Notes: a model not told the origin generated them from the sequence alone. Counted from the stretch's first letter, positions 39,194 through 49,523 are shown. The stretch: 64,000 bases of DNA from Aureimonas pseudogalii (GCF_014196835.1 NZ_JACIEK010000002.1:327467-391466), one strand, 5' to 3'. Program-made: numbers and translations.

Positions 39194-39739
39194 ATGGGCG
39201 GATCGATGGACAGCACCAAGACCCAATTCGGCAAGGACGACCTTCTGGCCTGCGGCCGGGGCGAATTGTTCGGCGCGGGCAATGCACAGCTTCCGCTGCC
39301 GCCGATGCTGATGTTCGACCGGATCACGAACGTGACGACGGACGGCGGCGAGTTCGGCAAGGGTTCGATCACCGCCGAGTTCGACGTCTCACCCGATCTC
39401 TGGTTCTTCGGCTGCCACTTCCAGGGCGATCCGGTGATGCCGGGATGCCTGGGGCTCGACGCGCTCTGGCAGCTCACCGGCTTCTATCTCGGCTGGCTCG
39501 GCGAAGAAGGCCGCGGCCGTGCGCTCGGCGTCGGCGAGGTCAAGTTCACCGGGCAGGTGACGCCGAAGGTCAAGCTCGTGGAATACGGCGTCGAGTTTCG
39601 CCGCGTCATGCGCTCGCGGCTGAAGCTCGGCATCGCCGAGGGCTGGATGAAGGCCGATGGAGAGGTCATCTATCGGGCGAGCAACCTGCGCGTCGGCCTG
39701 TTCAAGGACGAGGATGCGAACGAGGCCGCCGGCGGCTGA
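39194..39739 (+). CDS. fabA: 3-hydroxydecanoyl-[ACP] dehydratase/isomerase FabA
   Basis: FabA makes the cis double bond at the C10 stage of unsaturated fatty-acid synthesis. The 181-residue product has [20 protein letters not shown], the active-site [20 protein letters not shown] with the catalytic His, and [16 protein letters not shown] 39194 is used; ATG 39206 is possible. It leads the fabA-fabB-fabI cluster. Confidence 0.96.
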   Translation: MGGSMDSTKTQFGKDDLLACGRGELFGAGNAQLPLPPMLMFDRITNVTTDGGEFGKGSITAEFDVSPDLWFFGCHFQGDPVMPGCLGLDALWQLTGFYLGWLGEEGRGRALGVGEVKFTGQVTPKVKLVEYGVEFRRVMRSRLKLGIAEGWMKADGEVIYRASNLRVGLFKDEDANEAAGG

Positions 39740-39802
39740 CCGCCGGACGCGCAATCGAAAAAAGACGGAGCGGCCGAGGGCCGGCCCCAGACGGAGTTCG
39801 CC

Positions 39803-41020
39803 ATGAGACGGGTCGTCGTGACCGGAATGGGCATCGTGTCCTCGATCGGCAACAATGCCGCCGAGGTCGCCGCCTCGCTGAAAGCCTCGCGCTCCGGCAT
39901 CAGCTTCGCGCCCGACTATGCGGAGCTGGGTTTTCGCTCGCGCGTCCACGGTAAGCCGACGTTGGATCCCACAACGATCCTCGACCGCCGGGCGCTGCGC
40001 TTTCACGGTGGCGGCACCGCTTGGAACCACGTGGCGATGGACGAGGCGATCGCGGACGCGGGCCTCGAGCCCTCCGACGTCTCGAACGAGCGCACGGGGC
40101 TGGTGATGGGATCGGGCGGCTCGTCCACCCGAACCATCATCGAGGCCGCCGACATCGCGCGCACAAAGGGGCCGCGCAAGGTCGGCCCGCTCGCGGTGCC
40201 GAAAGCCATGAGCTCGACGGCGTCCGCCACGCTCTCCACCTGGTTCAAGATCAAGGGGCCGAGCTACTCGATCTCCTCGGCCTGCGCGACCTCTACGCAT
40301 TGCGTCGGCAACGCCGCGCAGCTGATCCAGCTCGGCCTGCAGGACATGATGTTCGCCGGCGGCTGCGAGGATCTCGACTGGACGCTCTCGGTGCTCTTCG
40401 ACGCGATGGGCGCCATGTCGTCGAACTTCAACGACACGCCCGCCGTGGCGTCCCGACCCTACGATAAGGCGCGCGACGGTTTCGTGATCGCGGGCGGGGC
40501 GGGCGTCCTCGTGCTCGAGGAATACGAGCACGCCAAGGCGCGCGGCGCCAAGATCTACGGCGAGATCGTCGGCTACGGCCTGACCTCGGACGGCGCCGAC
40601 ATGGTGGCGCCCTCGGGCGAGGGCGCGGTGCGCTGCATGCGCCAGGCCATCGCCAACGTGCGCGGGCCGATCGACTACATCAATCCGCACGCGACCTCGA
40701 CGCCAGTCGGCGACCGGATGGAGGTGCAGGCGATCCGCGAGGTGTTCGGCGACGCCATCCCGCCGATCTCCGGCACCAAGGCGCTGACCGGCCACAGCCA
40801 GGGCGCGACGGGCGTGCAGGAGGCGATCTACTCGCTCCTCATGCTGCGGGACGACTTCATCGCCGCGAGCGCCCATATCGAGGAGCTCGATCCCGAGTTC
40901 GCCGACATGCCCATCGTGCGCGAGCGCCGCGACGACGTGCGCCTCGACACCGTGCTCTCGAACTCCTTCGGGTTCGGCGGCACCAACGCCACGCTGGTGT
41001 TCCAGCGCGTGCGAGATTGA
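39803..41020 (+). CDS. fabB: Beta-ketoacyl-ACP synthase I FabB
   Basis: FabB extends unsaturated acyl chains and works directly after FabA. The 405-residue product starts [18 protein letters not shown] and carries the Cys-His-His triad: [24 protein letters not shown] and [10 protein letters not shown]. The family length is normal. It lies 63 bp after fabA and 20 bp before fabI. Confidence 0.97.
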   Translation: MRRVVVTGMGIVSSIGNNAAEVAASLKASRSGISFAPDYAELGFRSRVHGKPTLDPTTILDRRALRFHGGGTAWNHVAMDEAIADAGLEPSDVSNERTGLVMGSGGSSTRTIIEAADIARTKGPRKVGPLAVPKAMSSTASATLSTWFKIKGPSYSISSACATSTHCVGNAAQLIQLGLQDMMFAGGCEDLDWTLSVLFDAMGAMSSNFNDTPAVASRPYDKARDGFVIAGGAGVLVLEEYEHAKARGAKIYGEIVGYGLTSDGADMVAPSGEGAVRCMRQAIANVRGPIDYINPHATSTPVGDRMEVQAIREVFGDAIPPISGTKALTGHSQGATGVQEAIYSLLMLRDDFIAASAHIEELDPEFADMPIVRERRDDVRLDTVLSNSFGFGGTNATLVFQRVRD

Positions 41021-41040
41021 CCATTGCGGGGGAGGGCGCC

Positions 41041-41892
41041 ATGGGCGACCTGATGAAGGGCAAGCGCGGCCTCGTGATGGGCGTCGCCAACCACAATTCC
41101 ATCGCCTGGGGCGCTGCCAAGGCGCTGGCGGGGCAGGGCGCCGAGATCGCGCTGACCTACCAGGGCGAGGCCTTCGGCAAGCGCGTGAAGCCGCTCGCCG
41201 CCGAGATCGGCTCGACGCTGCTGGTGGACTGCGACGTCGAGGACATCGCCTCGGTGGACCGGGTGTTCGAGACGCTGGCGGCCGAGTGGGGCAAGATCGA
41301 CTTCGTGATCCACGCCATCGCCTTCTCCGACAAGAACGAGCTGAAGGGCCTCTACGCCGACACGACGCGCGAGAATTTTACGCGCACCATGCTGATCTCC
41401 TGCTTCTCGTTCACAGAGATCGCCAAGCGCGCGGCGGCGATCATGAACAATGGCGGCTCGCTGGTGACGCTGACCTATGGCGGCGCCACCCGCGTCATGC
41501 CCAACTACAACGTGATGGGCGTCGCCAAGGCCGCGCTCGAGGCCTCCGTGCGCTATCTCGCGGCCGATTTCGGGCCACGCGACATCCGCGTCAACGCCGT
41601 CTCGGCCGGGCCGTTGCGCACGCTCGCCGGGGCTGGCGTCTCCGACGCGCGACTGATGCTGAACTACCAGCGCCGCAACGCGCCGATGCGCCGCAACGTC
41701 ACGCACGAGGAGGTCGGCGGCTCGACGCTCTACCTCCTGTCGGATCTGTCCAAGGGCGTCACCGGCGAGATCCACTACGTCGATGCCGGCTACAACATCA
41801 TGTCGATGCCGGCGCTCGACGAGCTGAAGGCGCAGGAGCTTCGGGCCGAGATCGCCGGCGACGCCGTAGCGGTCGCCGAGCCCGCAAAGTAG
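41041..41892 (+). CDS. fabI: Enoyl-ACP reductase FabI
   Basis: FabI reduces the enoyl-ACP in the last step of each elongation cycle using NADH. The 283-residue SDR-type protein has GVANHNSIAWGAAKALAGQG and the active-site YNVMGVAKAALEASVRYLAA (Tyr-x6-Lys). It ends VDAGYNIMSMPALDE, a usual FabI C-terminus. The frame opens at TTG 41017 overlapping fabB, but ATG 41041 preceded by GGGGGAGGG is preferred. Confidence 0.95.
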   Translation: MGDLMKGKRGLVMGVANHNSIAWGAAKALAGQGAEIALTYQGEAFGKRVKPLAAEIGSTLLVDCDVEDIASVDRVFETLAAEWGKIDFVIHAIAFSDKNELKGLYADTTRENFTRTMLISCFSFTEIAKRAAAIMNNGGSLVTLTYGGATRVMPNYNVMGVAKAALEASVRYLAADFGPRDIRVNAVSAGPLRTLAGAGVSDARLMLNYQRRNAPMRRNVTHEEVGGSTLYLLSDLSKGVTGEIHYVDAGYNIMSMPALDELKAQELRAEIAGDAVAVAEPAK

Positions 41893-41920
41893 CGCGGCGC
41901 CCGTCGTCGGGGCGCGCGTC

Positions 41921-42640
41921 TCAGCCCGTCACCGGCGGCTCCACGAAACGCGCGCGGATCGCCGCGGCGACGCGCGTCGGCGCCTCCAGGCTCGGCAGGT
42001 GGCCGCACTCCTCCAACTCCACGAAACGGGCGTCCGGCATCGCCGCCGCCATCGCCCGGCCGTCGGCCGGCTGCGAGAACTGGTCCTCGTGCCCCCAGAC
42101 GAGCAGCGCGGGACACGCGATGCCGCCGAGATCACTGCTGCGGTCGGGCCGCGTCATCAGCGCCTCGTTCTGCGCCAGCGTGCGATCGACGGGCGCGCGT
42201 GCCGCCATCGCGCGGAAAATATCGGCCGCCGCCTGGCCGCGTCCTTCCGGCTCGAACACGATGGCCCGCGCCATCGCCTCCACCAGCGCCCCGTCGCCGC
42301 TCTCGATCGCCGCGCGCCGGTCGTCGTAGGGTCCGCGTTCGCCCGGTCCGCCGGGCCCGGCACCCATCACCACGAGCCCGCGCACGAGATCGGGCGCGAG
42401 GATCGCGGTTTCACGTGAGACATGGCCGCCGAACGAGGTGCCGAGCACTACGAAGGGCCGGCCCTTCGCGGCCTCCACCACCGCGGCGGCGCAAGCGCGC
42501 AGGTCCGGCGCGTCGGCGATCACCACCTCACAGTCGAAGTCCGGCCGCAGCAGCGGGATCAGCGGCTCGTAGAGATCGCCGTCGCAGGCGAAGGCGGGAA
42601 CGAGAAGAAGCAGCATCGGAACGCTCGCAGTCGGTTTCAT
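41921..42640 (-). CDS. Alpha/beta-hydrolase
   Basis: The 239-residue product has the hydrolase fold marks: nucleophile elbow LGTSFGGHVS, an acid in WGHEDQFSQPADG and the catalytic His in ECGHLPSLEAP. The start MLLLLVPAFACDGDLYEPLI is like the family of small esterase/lactone-type hydrolases. The substrate is unknown. ATG 42640 (MKPTASVPM) is chosen over the longer open frame to 42835. It converges with fabI. Confidence 0.85.
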   Translation of the reverse strand: MKPTASVPMLLLLVPAFACDGDLYEPLIPLLRPDFDCEVVIADAPDLRACAAAVVEAAKGRPFVVLGTSFGGHVSRETAILAPDLVRGLVVMGAGPGGPGERGPYDDRRAAIESGDGALVEAMARAIVFEPEGRGQAAADIFRAMAARAPVDRTLAQNEALMTRPDRSSDLGGIACPALLVWGHEDQFSQPADGRAMAAAMPDARFVELEECGHLPSLEAPTRVAAAIRARFVEPPVTG

Positions 42641-42826
42641 AGCGTTCGCATCTAGCGCAATTCGAGCGGAAGCCGAGCCGGCCTTCCCGTCCGCAGGATG
42701 CGTCCGAGGGAAAGCCGGAACCGATCCCGCGATCCCATGCTCGCCGGATCGGCCCTCGCAAGATGCCTCACGAGGACTTGGCGCCGCGCTGCTTTTCGCC
42801 GTCCCCATCTTTGCGGGCGCAAGCGT

Positions 42827-42855
42827 TTGCCGCATTGCGGCATCGGGCGTATGCG
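42827..42855 (+). promoter_or_regulatory. Promoter and palindrome before the aldo/keto reductase gene
   Basis: TTGCCG (42827-42832), a 17-base spacer and TATGCG (42850-42855) form a candidate promoter. A 15-bp palindrome, TGCCGC-ATT-GCGGCA (42828-42842), covers the -35 and could be an operator. Confidence 0.45.
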
Positions 42856-42885
42856 ACGGCCATCTCTTCCAACGGATGACGCCTC

Positions 42886-43938
42886 ATGCGCAAGCGACCC
42901 CTCGGCCGGACCGGCCTCCATGTCAGCCGCATCTGCCTGGGCACGATGACCTTCGGCGAACAGAACAGCGAGACGGAGGCCCATGCGCAGCTCGACCATG
43001 CCATCGAGCGCGGCGTCGACTTCCTCGACACGGCGGAGCTCTACCCGATCCCGCCGAAGGCGGAGACGCAAGGGGGCACCGAACGCTTCATCGGCTCCTG
43101 GCTGAAGGCGAGCGGACACCGTAATCGCGTGACGATCGCCACGAAGGTGATCGGGCGCTCGGATTCGCGCTGGTTCCGCGACGACGGCGGGACGCCGCGC
43201 CTCGACTTGCCCAACATCACCGAGGCGGTGGAGAAGTCGTTGCGCCGGCTCGGCACCGACCGGATCGATCTCTACCAGATCCACTGGCCGGACCGGCCGA
43301 CCGCCGGCTTCGGCTCGGTGCCGACGCGCTGGAAGACCCCGCAGGCCGACCCGGACGAGGTTCCGATCGCCGAGACGCTGGCGGCGTTGGCGACGCTCGT
43401 CGACAGCGGCAAGGTGCGGGCGATCGGGCTCTCGAACGAGAGCGCCTGGGGCACGATGCGCTTCCTGGCCGAGAGCGATCGCGGCACCGGGCCGCGCGTC
43501 CAGTCCATTCAGAACGCCTACAATCTCCTGAACCGGACCTTCGAGCCGGCGCTCGCCGAGGTGGCGCTGCGCGAGGACGTGGGGCTCCTCGCCTATTCGC
43601 CGCTGGCGCAAGGGTATCTCACCGGAAAATATGCCGGCGGGGCCCGGCCCGAGGGCTCGCGCAAGGCGCTGTTCGACCGGCTGCAGCGCTACGAGAAGCG
43701 CGGCACGGCGGAGGCGGTGGACGAATACGTGGCGCTGGCGCGGCGCTTCGATCTGGCGCCCGCGACCTTCGCCAATGCCTTCGTGCTCGCCCAGCCCTTC
43801 GTCACCGCCACGATCATCGGCGCGACGACGCTGGCGCAGCTCGACGCGTGCCTTGCGGCCGAGGACGTGATCTGGACCGACGAGATGCAGGCGGCGGTGG
43901 ACGAGGTGCACCAGCGCCGCGGCAATCCCGCGCCCTGA
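42886..43938 (+). CDS. Aldo/keto reductase (Tas-like)
   Basis: The 350-residue NADPH-dependent reductase has LGRTGLHVSRICLGTMTFGE, the catalytic Asp and Tyr in FLDTAELYP, Lys in TIATKVIG, His in YQIHWPDRP and the cofactor site GLSNESAWG. Its length and the motif order match the Tas group of AKRs. The true substrate is unknown. The gene converges with dnaA, 54 bp apart. Confidence 0.92.
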   Translation: MRKRPLGRTGLHVSRICLGTMTFGEQNSETEAHAQLDHAIERGVDFLDTAELYPIPPKAETQGGTERFIGSWLKASGHRNRVTIATKVIGRSDSRWFRDDGGTPRLDLPNITEAVEKSLRRLGTDRIDLYQIHWPDRPTAGFGSVPTRWKTPQADPDEVPIAETLAALATLVDSGKVRAIGLSNESAWGTMRFLAESDRGTGPRVQSIQNAYNLLNRTFEPALAEVALREDVGLLAYSPLAQGYLTGKYAGGARPEGSRKALFDRLQRYEKRGTAEAVDEYVALARRFDLAPATFANAFVLAQPFVTATIIGATTLAQLDACLAAEDVIWTDEMQAAVDEVHQRRGNPAP

Positions 43939-43992
43939 GACTTCCTTTGAGCGAACCGGCCGTCCCGCTTGGCGCGGGACGGCCGGTCGATC

Positions 43993-45561
43993 TCACTCCT
44001 CGATCATGCGGCGGATCACGTCGAGCTCCTCCGAGAGCTTCTCGTCGTTGGCCCGCTCGGCCTCGATCTTGCGCACGGCATGCAGCACCGTGGTGTGGTC
44101 GCGCCCGCCGAAGCGCCGGCCGATCTCGGGGAGCGAGCGCGGCGTCATCGTCTTGGCGAGATACATCGCGATCTGGCGCGGACGCACGATCGTGCGGGTG
44201 CGCCGGGCCGAGAGGATGTCGGTGCGCGAAACGTTGTAGTGCCGCGACACGAACTTCAGGATGTCCTCGACCCGCACCCGCTTCTCGCCGCCGGCGCGCG
44301 TCAGCTGGTTGAGAAGGTCGTCGAGATGCTCGGGCGAGAGCGGCTGGCCGACCGAGTGGCGGAAGGCGATCTGGTTGAAGGCGCCCTCGAGATCGCGGCC
44401 CGAGCCGGCCACACGCCGCGCGATCGTGTCCACCACCGTCTCGGCGAGCGCGAAGGAGGGATCCTCCACCTTCATTGCGGTGATCCGCGTTTCCAGGATG
44501 CCGCGACGCATGTCGTAGTCGGGCACGGCCATCTCGATGGCGACGCCGCCCGAGAGACGCGAGCGCACGCGGCTGTCGAGCGACTCCAGCTCGAAGGCCG
44601 GACGGTCGGCGGCGACGATCACCTGGCGCGCCGAATCGATCAGCGCGTTGAGGAGATGGCAGAACTCCTGCTGGATCGACTTGCCCTGCAGGAACTGCAT
44701 GTCGTCGATGATGAGGATGTCGATGCCGCGCAGGTTCTCCTTGAAGTCGAGCGCCTGGTTGTCGCGGATCGCGGTGGCGAAGCGCCACATGAAATATTCC
44801 GCCGTGAGATAGACGACGCGCGGCCGGTCCTCGCGCGCCGTCGCGGCGTTGGCGATGGCCTGGAGGAGATGCGTCTTGCCGAGGCCCACCGAAGCATGGA
44901 CGAAGAGCGGGTTGAAGCGCACCGACTGCGGCCCGTTCTCGGCGATCGAGCGGGCGGCGGCGAGCGCCACCCGGTTGGACGCGCCCTCGACGAAGGTCGA
45001 GAAGACGTAGCGCGGGTCGAGCGGCGAGCCGAACTCCGGCGCGGCCGAGCGTCCGCCGGCCTCCGGCGATCCCGCCCGTTCCACCGCCGGGCGCCCGGCA
45101 TTGGCGGCGGCCACGACCCGCGGGCCGGCGGGCGCCACATCTTCGGACGCGGTGGCGGGCAGCGGCGCCACGGCGCCGGAGCCACGCACCGCCGAGCGCA
45201 CGGCGACGTCCACCTTTAGCGTGCCCGGCACTTCCTCGGCGAAGATCTGCAGCAGGAGGTCGGCGTAGTGGCCGTTGATCCAGGTCTTGAGGAAGGCGGT
45301 CGGCACGGAGAGCTGCACCAGCCCCTTCGAGACCTGCTCCACCTTCATGCGGGTGAACCAGGAGGCGAAGACGTCGGCACCGAGCTGGGCCTTGAGACGC
45401 GCGTTCACCCGCTCGATCATGTCGGGCTCGGCGCGGGTCGGGCCCATGGGCTGCTCGTTCGGTTGGGGCGCGGCATGCGCCGTGGACGGGGACCCGGCCC
45501 GCAGGCGGCCGAGAGGGGCGCCGGGCATCGGATTGGCGGAGGCCTGGTGCATCGGGATCAT
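43993..45561 (-). CDS. dnaA: Chromosomal replication initiator protein DnaA
   Basis: DnaA binds oriC boxes and opens the duplex. The 522-residue product shows domain I ([20 protein letters not shown]), a long Ala/Pro-rich linker, domain III AAA+ with Walker [15 protein letters not shown] and Walker [13 protein letters not shown], and domain IV with the DnaA signature [19 protein letters not shown] 45561 overlaps the stop of the upstream rhodanese gene (ATGA); ATG 45552 is possible. The usual Hyphomicrobiales neighbour, rpsT, is one gene further away. No cluster of DnaA boxes was seen nearby, so oriC is probably elsewhere. Confidence 0.96.
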   Translation of the reverse strand: MIPMHQASANPMPGAPLGRLRAGSPSTAHAAPQPNEQPMGPTRAEPDMIERVNARLKAQLGADVFASWFTRMKVEQVSKGLVQLSVPTAFLKTWINGHYADLLLQIFAEEVPGTLKVDVAVRSAVRGSGAVAPLPATASEDVAPAGPRVVAAANAGRPAVERAGSPEAGGRSAAPEFGSPLDPRYVFSTFVEGASNRVALAAARSIAENGPQSVRFNPLFVHASVGLGKTHLLQAIANAATAREDRPRVVYLTAEYFMWRFATAIRDNQALDFKENLRGIDILIIDDMQFLQGKSIQQEFCHLLNALIDSARQVIVAADRPAFELESLDSRVRSRLSGGVAIEMAVPDYDMRRGILETRITAMKVEDPSFALAETVVDTIARRVAGSGRDLEGAFNQIAFRHSVGQPLSPEHLDDLLNQLTRAGGEKRVRVEDILKFVSRHYNVSRTDILSARRTRTIVRPRQIAMYLAKTMTPRSLPEIGRRFGGRDHTTVLHAVRKIEAERANDEKLSEELDVIRRMIEE

Positions 45562-46004
45562 TTCTGGCTCCAGGGCAGCCCGGCCGCCTTCCAGCCGGCA
45601 ACCCGGCCGCGATGGCCCTCCTCGTCCGGCGGTCCCTCGAAGCCGTCGGCGACGTTGAAGCAATTCTCGAAGCCGAGCGCCGTCAGGGCGGCGGCGCTCG
45701 CCATGGAACGCGCGCCCGAGCGGCAGAGGAAGTAGACGGGCGAGGCCTTGGTGCCACCGGCTGCCTCGATCGCCGCGGCGACGCGGGGGCCGAAGTCCGG
45801 GTCCACCGCCATGGTCGGATAGCGCTGCCATTCCGCGAAGATCGGATCGGCGCGCCCCATGGGCATCGCGGGGGGCATCGCGGGGAAGCCGACGAAATTC
45901 CATTCGGCATGGGTGCGCACATCGACGAGGAATCCATCCCCCTGCTCGGCCAGCGAGGACCAGCAGTCCGCGGCGGAAACATCACCCTTGTAGGAACGGC
46001 TCAT
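45558..46004 (-). CDS. Rhodanese-domain protein
   Basis: The 148-residue single-domain protein has [17 protein letters not shown], the active-site loop CRSGARS and the closing GWKAAGLPW. It would bind or transfer sulfane sulfur. ATG 46004 follows GGAG by six bases; the frame is open to 46022. Its stop TGA overlaps the dnaA ATG by 4 bp, so dnaA translation is probably coupled to it. This position directly before dnaA is unusual for the order. Confidence 0.9.
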   Translation of the reverse strand: MSRSYKGDVSAADCWSSLAEQGDGFLVDVRTHAEWNFVGFPAMPPAMPMGRADPIFAEWQRYPTMAVDPDFGPRVAAAIEAAGGTKASPVYFLCRSGARSMASAAALTALGFENCFNVADGFEGPPDEEGHRGRVAGWKAAGLPWSQK

Positions 46005-46660
46005 CGGGTACTCCAGACACATCGGTCCCGTGACGCGGGAGCCGATCGAAACGCGGCGACAAAGGCTCCGATCCCTCGCGACAGCGTCGCGCGGGGCCGG
46101 AGGCCGGATAGCAAAAATGAAGGGTCAGTCCGAGAGGGCGGCGTCGGTTTCGCGACGCATCTTCCGATTAGCGTTGGAAAACACGTCTTGTCCCCATCCT
46201 TTGCCGTCCCGGCCTCTTGTCCTCCCGCAAAAGCTACGAAAGCGCACAGGCTGGAGCAAGCTTTGAATCGGGTCGCGACACCCGAGCGTGGCGTAACTGT
46301 GACGCCAAAGTCAGCCTGCCTGACGAAGCCGGTATCGTAATCGCCTGATTCAAACGAGGTTTCGGCGAGCCATCCCGTCATCACGCGACGCACAGGGTAA
46401 ATGCGGGAATATTTTGGCGGTCGTGGCTTGACTCGGCGACTCGCGGAAACCGTCTGCCCGAGTCTCGGAGCGAGTCCGGTGGCCTATGCCAAGACAATGA
46501 TTTTCAAAAGGAAAAACTGATCATCGGCGCGAAGCCCTGCGGCGTAGGCCTTCCCCGATGACAAGGGGGTGACGGTCCTGAATCAAAAAAATCGCAGACC
46601 GCGACACGTAAGCATGACTCGCCGCTTTCGGCCCCATTCCGGCCTCGTCACCGGTCGCGG
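46005..46660. other. About 650-bp upstream region of rhodanese-dnaA, no gene seen
   Basis: The dnaA promoter should lie here. A minus-strand frame at 46001-46393 overlaps the rhodanese start and has no recognisable domain. Composition is less GC-rich around 46410-46600. No TTATCCACA box was found; TTGTCCCCA (near 46189) is the closest and is a weak match. No promoter could be placed with confidence. Confidence 0.4.
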
Positions 46661-46664
46661 CACA

Positions 46665-46694
46665 GCAAAAAGGCCCGGCGCGCCGCCAGGCCTT
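46665..46694 (-). terminator. rpsT terminator
   Basis: On the minus strand AAGGCCTGGCG-GCG-CGCCGGGCCTT forms an 11-bp stem with one T-G pair and is followed by TTT. It lies 45 bp beyond the rpsT stop. Confidence 0.8.
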
Positions 46695-46738
46695 CTCGTC
46701 ATTTCGACAGGTGACCGGCTCGCGCCGATCCGCAGGAA

Positions 46739-47011
46739 TCAGGCAGCGGTGCCGACGGCCTTCACGCGATTCGACAGGCGCGAGATTTTCCGCGACGCCG
46801 TGTTCTTGTGGTAGACGCCCTTCGAGGCCGCACGCATCAGTTCGGGCTCGGCCGCCTTGAACGCCTGCTGCGCGGCTTCCTTGTCGCCGGTGAGGATGGC
46901 TTCCTCGACCTTGCGGAGGAAGGTGCGCACGCGCGACCGGCGGTCCTTGTTGACAGCGGTGCGGCGTTCGATCTTGCGGGCGGCCTTCTTGGCCGACGGC
47001 GTATTGGCCAT
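46739..47011 (-). CDS. rpsT: 30S ribosomal protein S20
   Basis: The 90-residue basic protein starts [20 protein letters not shown] and has the family stretch [20 protein letters not shown]. It binds the 5' domain of 16S rRNA. The frame is open upstream to 47299, but ATG 47011 gives the standard length. A near-consensus promoter lies 161 bp upstream and a strong terminator after it, so it is a single-gene transcript. Confidence 0.97.
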   Translation of the reverse strand: MANTPSAKKAARKIERRTAVNKDRRSRVRTFLRKVEEAILTGDKEAAQQAFKAAEPELMRAASKGVYHKNTASRKISRLSNRVKAVGTAA

Positions 47012-47171
47012 GGTCTGCTCTCTGGTTGGGTCGTCGGATCCACTCGGCCCAAAGGCCGCGCCGATCCTCGGGCGAAAAGGGTTCGTGTCGTCCGGCCGAT
47101 CCGGAATTCCAACCTGGAACGGACACGGCACGAGCGGCCGCACCCGAAGATGCCGCCGGAAATCTGCGCGC

Positions 47172-47200
47172 CTTATAGGACCAGCCCGCCTCGCCGTCAA
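47172..47200 (-). promoter_or_regulatory. rpsT promoter
   Basis: On the minus strand TTGACG (47200-47195), an exact 17-base spacer and TATAAG (47177-47172) make the best promoter match in the window. The leader to ATG 47011 is about 155 nt, long enough for S20 autoregulation. Confidence 0.72.
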
Positions 47201-47228
47201 CCGCGGACGGTGTGCCGTGGCGCGCAAG

Positions 47229-47388
47229 GCGGGGCTGCCGCCCCGAGCCCCGCCCTGGGGCCGACGCCCCCGGACCCCCGCTTCTTTTCGATCCCTCATC
47301 GGGGCGGGCCGCCGGCCCGCCCCGATGAGGGAAGGAAGGGAGGGGTTCCAAGGGCCTCAGGCCCTTGGCGGGTCGGGGCAGAGCCCCG
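47229..47388. repeat. Mosaic of intergenic palindromes (REP-like element)
   Basis: Five inverted repeats are packed here: GGCGGGGCT/AGCCCCGCC, GGGGC/GCCCC, a perfect 18-bp arm pair CCCTCATCGGGGCGGGCC (47293-47310) and its complement (47314-47331), CCAAGGGCCT-C-AGGCCCTTGG (47348-47368) and CGGGGC-AGA-GCCCCG (47374-47388). Very similar GC-rich cassettes are common between genes in alphaproteobacteria. It separates rpsT and the enoyl-CoA hydratase gene and may end the latter. Confidence 0.7.
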
Positions 47389-47409
47389 TCTGGGCAACGG
47401 GCGCCCCCG

Positions 47410-48183
47410 TCAGCGGTGACGGAAGGTCGGTTTGCGCTTTTCGGCGAAGGCGGCCATGCCTTCGCTCTGGTCGTCGAGAGCGAAGGCGGCGGCGAAGAGG
47501 CGGCGTTCGGCGCGAAGGCCCTCTGTGAGGGTGGTGTCGAAGGCGCGGGCGACGAGTTCCTTCACCATCATCGTGGCGGGCAGCGAGAAGGAGGCGATCT
47601 TTTCGGCGGCCTTCATCGCCTCGTCGAGGAGCTCGGCATCGGGCACGACGCGGGCGACGAGGCCGGAGCGCTCGGCCTCGTCGGCGTCCATCATACGGCC
47701 GGTGAGGCAGAGGTCCATGGTCTTGGCCTTGCCGATGGCGCGGGCCATGCGCTGGGTGCCGCCCATGCCGGGGGGCACGCCAAGGGTGATCTCGGGCTGG
47801 CCGAACTTGGCGGACTGCGCGGCGATCACGAAGTCGCACATCATGGCGAGCTCGCAGCCGCCGCCGAGCGCGTAGCCCGAGACGGCCGCGACGATGGGCT
47901 TGCGCGAGGCGGCGAAGCGATCCCAGCCGGCGGCGAAATCCGAGAGGTAGATTTCGGCGAAGCCCATCGCCTGCATCTCCTTGATGTCGGCGCCGGCGGC
48001 GAAGGCCTTGGCCGAGCCGGTGAGGACGAGGGCGCCGATCGCGGGATCGGCGTTGAAGCCCTCGACGGCCTGGAGGAGTTCGCCGAGAAGCGCGGTGTTG
48101 AGCGCGTTCAGTGCGTCGGGGCGATGCAGCGTGACGAGGGCGACGCGCCCGCGCGTTTCGGTGCGAAGGGTCTGGTAGTCCAT
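47410..48183 (-). CDS. Enoyl-CoA hydratase
   Basis: The 257-residue crotonase-fold enzyme hydrates enoyl-CoA in beta-oxidation. It has [20 protein letters not shown], the oxyanion-hole stretch [10 protein letters not shown] and [15 protein letters not shown], and catalytic Glu residues in GGCELAMM and [19 protein letters not shown]. Length and motifs are normal. It lies between rpsT and the mutM pair, the usual Hyphomicrobiales order. Confidence 0.93.
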   Translation of the reverse strand: MDYQTLRTETRGRVALVTLHRPDALNALNTALLGELLQAVEGFNADPAIGALVLTGSAKAFAAGADIKEMQAMGFAEIYLSDFAAGWDRFAASRKPIVAAVSGYALGGGCELAMMCDFVIAAQSAKFGQPEITLGVPPGMGGTQRMARAIGKAKTMDLCLTGRMMDADEAERSGLVARVVPDAELLDEAMKAAEKIASFSLPATMMVKELVARAFDTTLTEGLRAERRLFAAAFALDDQSEGMAAFAEKRKPTFRHR

Positions 48184-48270
48184 GGCGAAGTCCTCCCGAA
48201 TGATGCCGCGGAGGATACGGCTGCGCCGGCGTTCGGCAAGGCCTTCGGGCCTCGTGAGGCGGGAGAAGGG

Positions 48271-48609
48271 TCAGAAGCCGGCGGCGGTGCGCTCGGCCGT
48301 TGAAAGCGCGGCGAACCACTCGGCATAGGGCGAGTTTTCCGGCGAGAAGCGCGTCCAGTCCTTCGCGCCATCCGCCCACCAGACAGGGCCGCGCTCGCCG
48401 AGACGCTGCTTGGCGGCGTCGACGGCGCGTCTGGCTTGTCGTCGTGCCTCGTCGTCGGCGGCGTCGCGCACGGCCCGTCGGGCGTCCATCAGGGCATCGA
48501 CGGCGGCCTGCCGCTCGGCCTCTGGAAGGGCGGGGTCGCTGCGGCGCCAGAGGCGACGCTTGGCGACGAAATAGCGCCCGTCCGGCGTCTGCGGATAGGC
48601 TTTCGTCAC
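48271..48609 (-). CDS. Small conserved protein coupled to mutM
   Basis: The 112-residue product starts [20 protein letters not shown] and ends [19 protein letters not shown]. The [20 protein letters not shown] centre is typical of a small conserved alphaproteobacterial family of unknown function. It is highly charged and has no membrane segment. The GTG start overlaps the mutM stop (GTGA). A longer open frame upstream runs inside mutM and is not used. Confidence 0.8.
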   Translation of the reverse strand: MTKAYPQTPDGRYFVAKRRLWRRSDPALPEAERQAAVDALMDARRAVRDAADDEARRQARRAVDAAKQRLGERGPVWWADGAKDWTRFSPENSPYAEWFAALSTAERTAAGF

Positions 48610-49523
48610 CGCTGGCAGACCGGGCAGAAGAAGGTGGAGCGCCCGGACTGGACGATGCGCGCGACGATGCCGCGGCAGCCCTCGTGGCGGCAGGGTTCGC
48701 CCTCGCGGTCGTAGGCGGCGAAGCGGTGCTGGAAGTAGCCGAGCGCCCCGTCGGCCTGGCGATAGTCCCGCAGCGTCGAGCCGCCGGCCTCGATCGCGTC
48801 GGCGATGGTCTCGCGGATGTGGAGGGCGAGGGCGTCGAGGCGCAACGTCGGCCCGCCCTTGGTCTTCACGAGCGAGCCCGCACTGCGTCGCGGCGAGAGG
48901 CGGGCGCGCCACAGCGCTTCGCAGACATAGATGTTGCCGAGCCCGGCGACGATCGTCTGGTCGAGGAGCGCCGCCTTCAGCGGGGCGGCCTTGCCGCGGA
49001 AGCGCGCGGCGAGCGCTTCGCCGGAAAGCGCGTTGCCGGTCGGCTCGATGCCGAGGCCCCGGAAGTGCGGGTGTTCGGCGAACTCGGCGCGGGGAAACAG
49101 CGTCATGTAACCGAAGCGGCGGGGGTCGTTGAAGACGATGCGCAGCGCCCGCCCGTCGCCGGCTTCGAGGTGGAAGACCACGTGGTCGTGCGTCCGGTTC
49201 TCGCCGCGCGGCAGATGGAAGGCGGCCCCCGCCACCGGCTCGGCCGGTGCGGCCCCCGAGCCGCCGTCCGCGGCCTCGATGCGGAAGGAGCCGGACATGC
49301 CCAGATGCATGGCGAGCACCGCGCCGTCGTCGAGATCGGCGAGGAGATACTTGGCGCGGCGGCCGAGCGCCACGATCCGCCGCCCCGCGAGGCGCTCCAC
49401 GAAGCGCTCGGGCAGGGGAAAGCGCAGGTCCGGCCGGCGCGCTTCGGCACGCATGATTCGGGCGCCCTCCATCACCGGCGCCAGCCCGCGGCGGACGGTC
49501 TCGACCTCTGGCAATTCGGGCAT
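48606..49523 (-). CDS. mutM: Formamidopyrimidine-DNA glycosylase
   Basis: MutM (Fpg) removes oxidised purines such as 8-oxoguanine and cuts the DNA. The 305-residue product must start at ATG 49523 because catalysis needs Pro2 and Glu3 of [13 protein letters not shown]; the frame opens two codons earlier. Further marks are [11 protein letters not shown] with [20 protein letters not shown] and the C-terminal zinc finger (CRHEGC ... FFCPVCQR). It diverges from ubiE. Confidence 0.96.
   Translation of the reverse strand: MPELPEVETVRRGLAPVMEGARIMRAEARRPDLRFPLPERFVERLAGRRIVALGRRAKYLLADLDDGAVLAMHLGMSGSFRIEAADGGSGAAPAEPVAGAAFHLPRGENRTHDHVVFHLEAGDGRALRIVFNDPRRFGYMTLFPRAEFAEHPHFRGLGIEPTGNALSGEALAARFRGKAAPLKAALLDQTIVAGLGNIYVCEALWRARLSPRRSAGSLVKTKGGPTLRLDALALHIRETIADAIEAGGSTLRDYRQADGALGYFQHRFAAYDREGEPCRHEGCRGIVARIVQSGRSTFFCPVCQR

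Noticed and set aside
46001..46393. 130-residue minus-strand frame before the rhodanese gene
   Set aside because: It overlaps the rhodanese start in another frame and resembles no family.
46005..46738. Possible oriC next to dnaA
   Set aside because: No cluster of DnaA boxes or AT-rich unwinding region was found; in Hyphomicrobiales oriC is usually near hemE.
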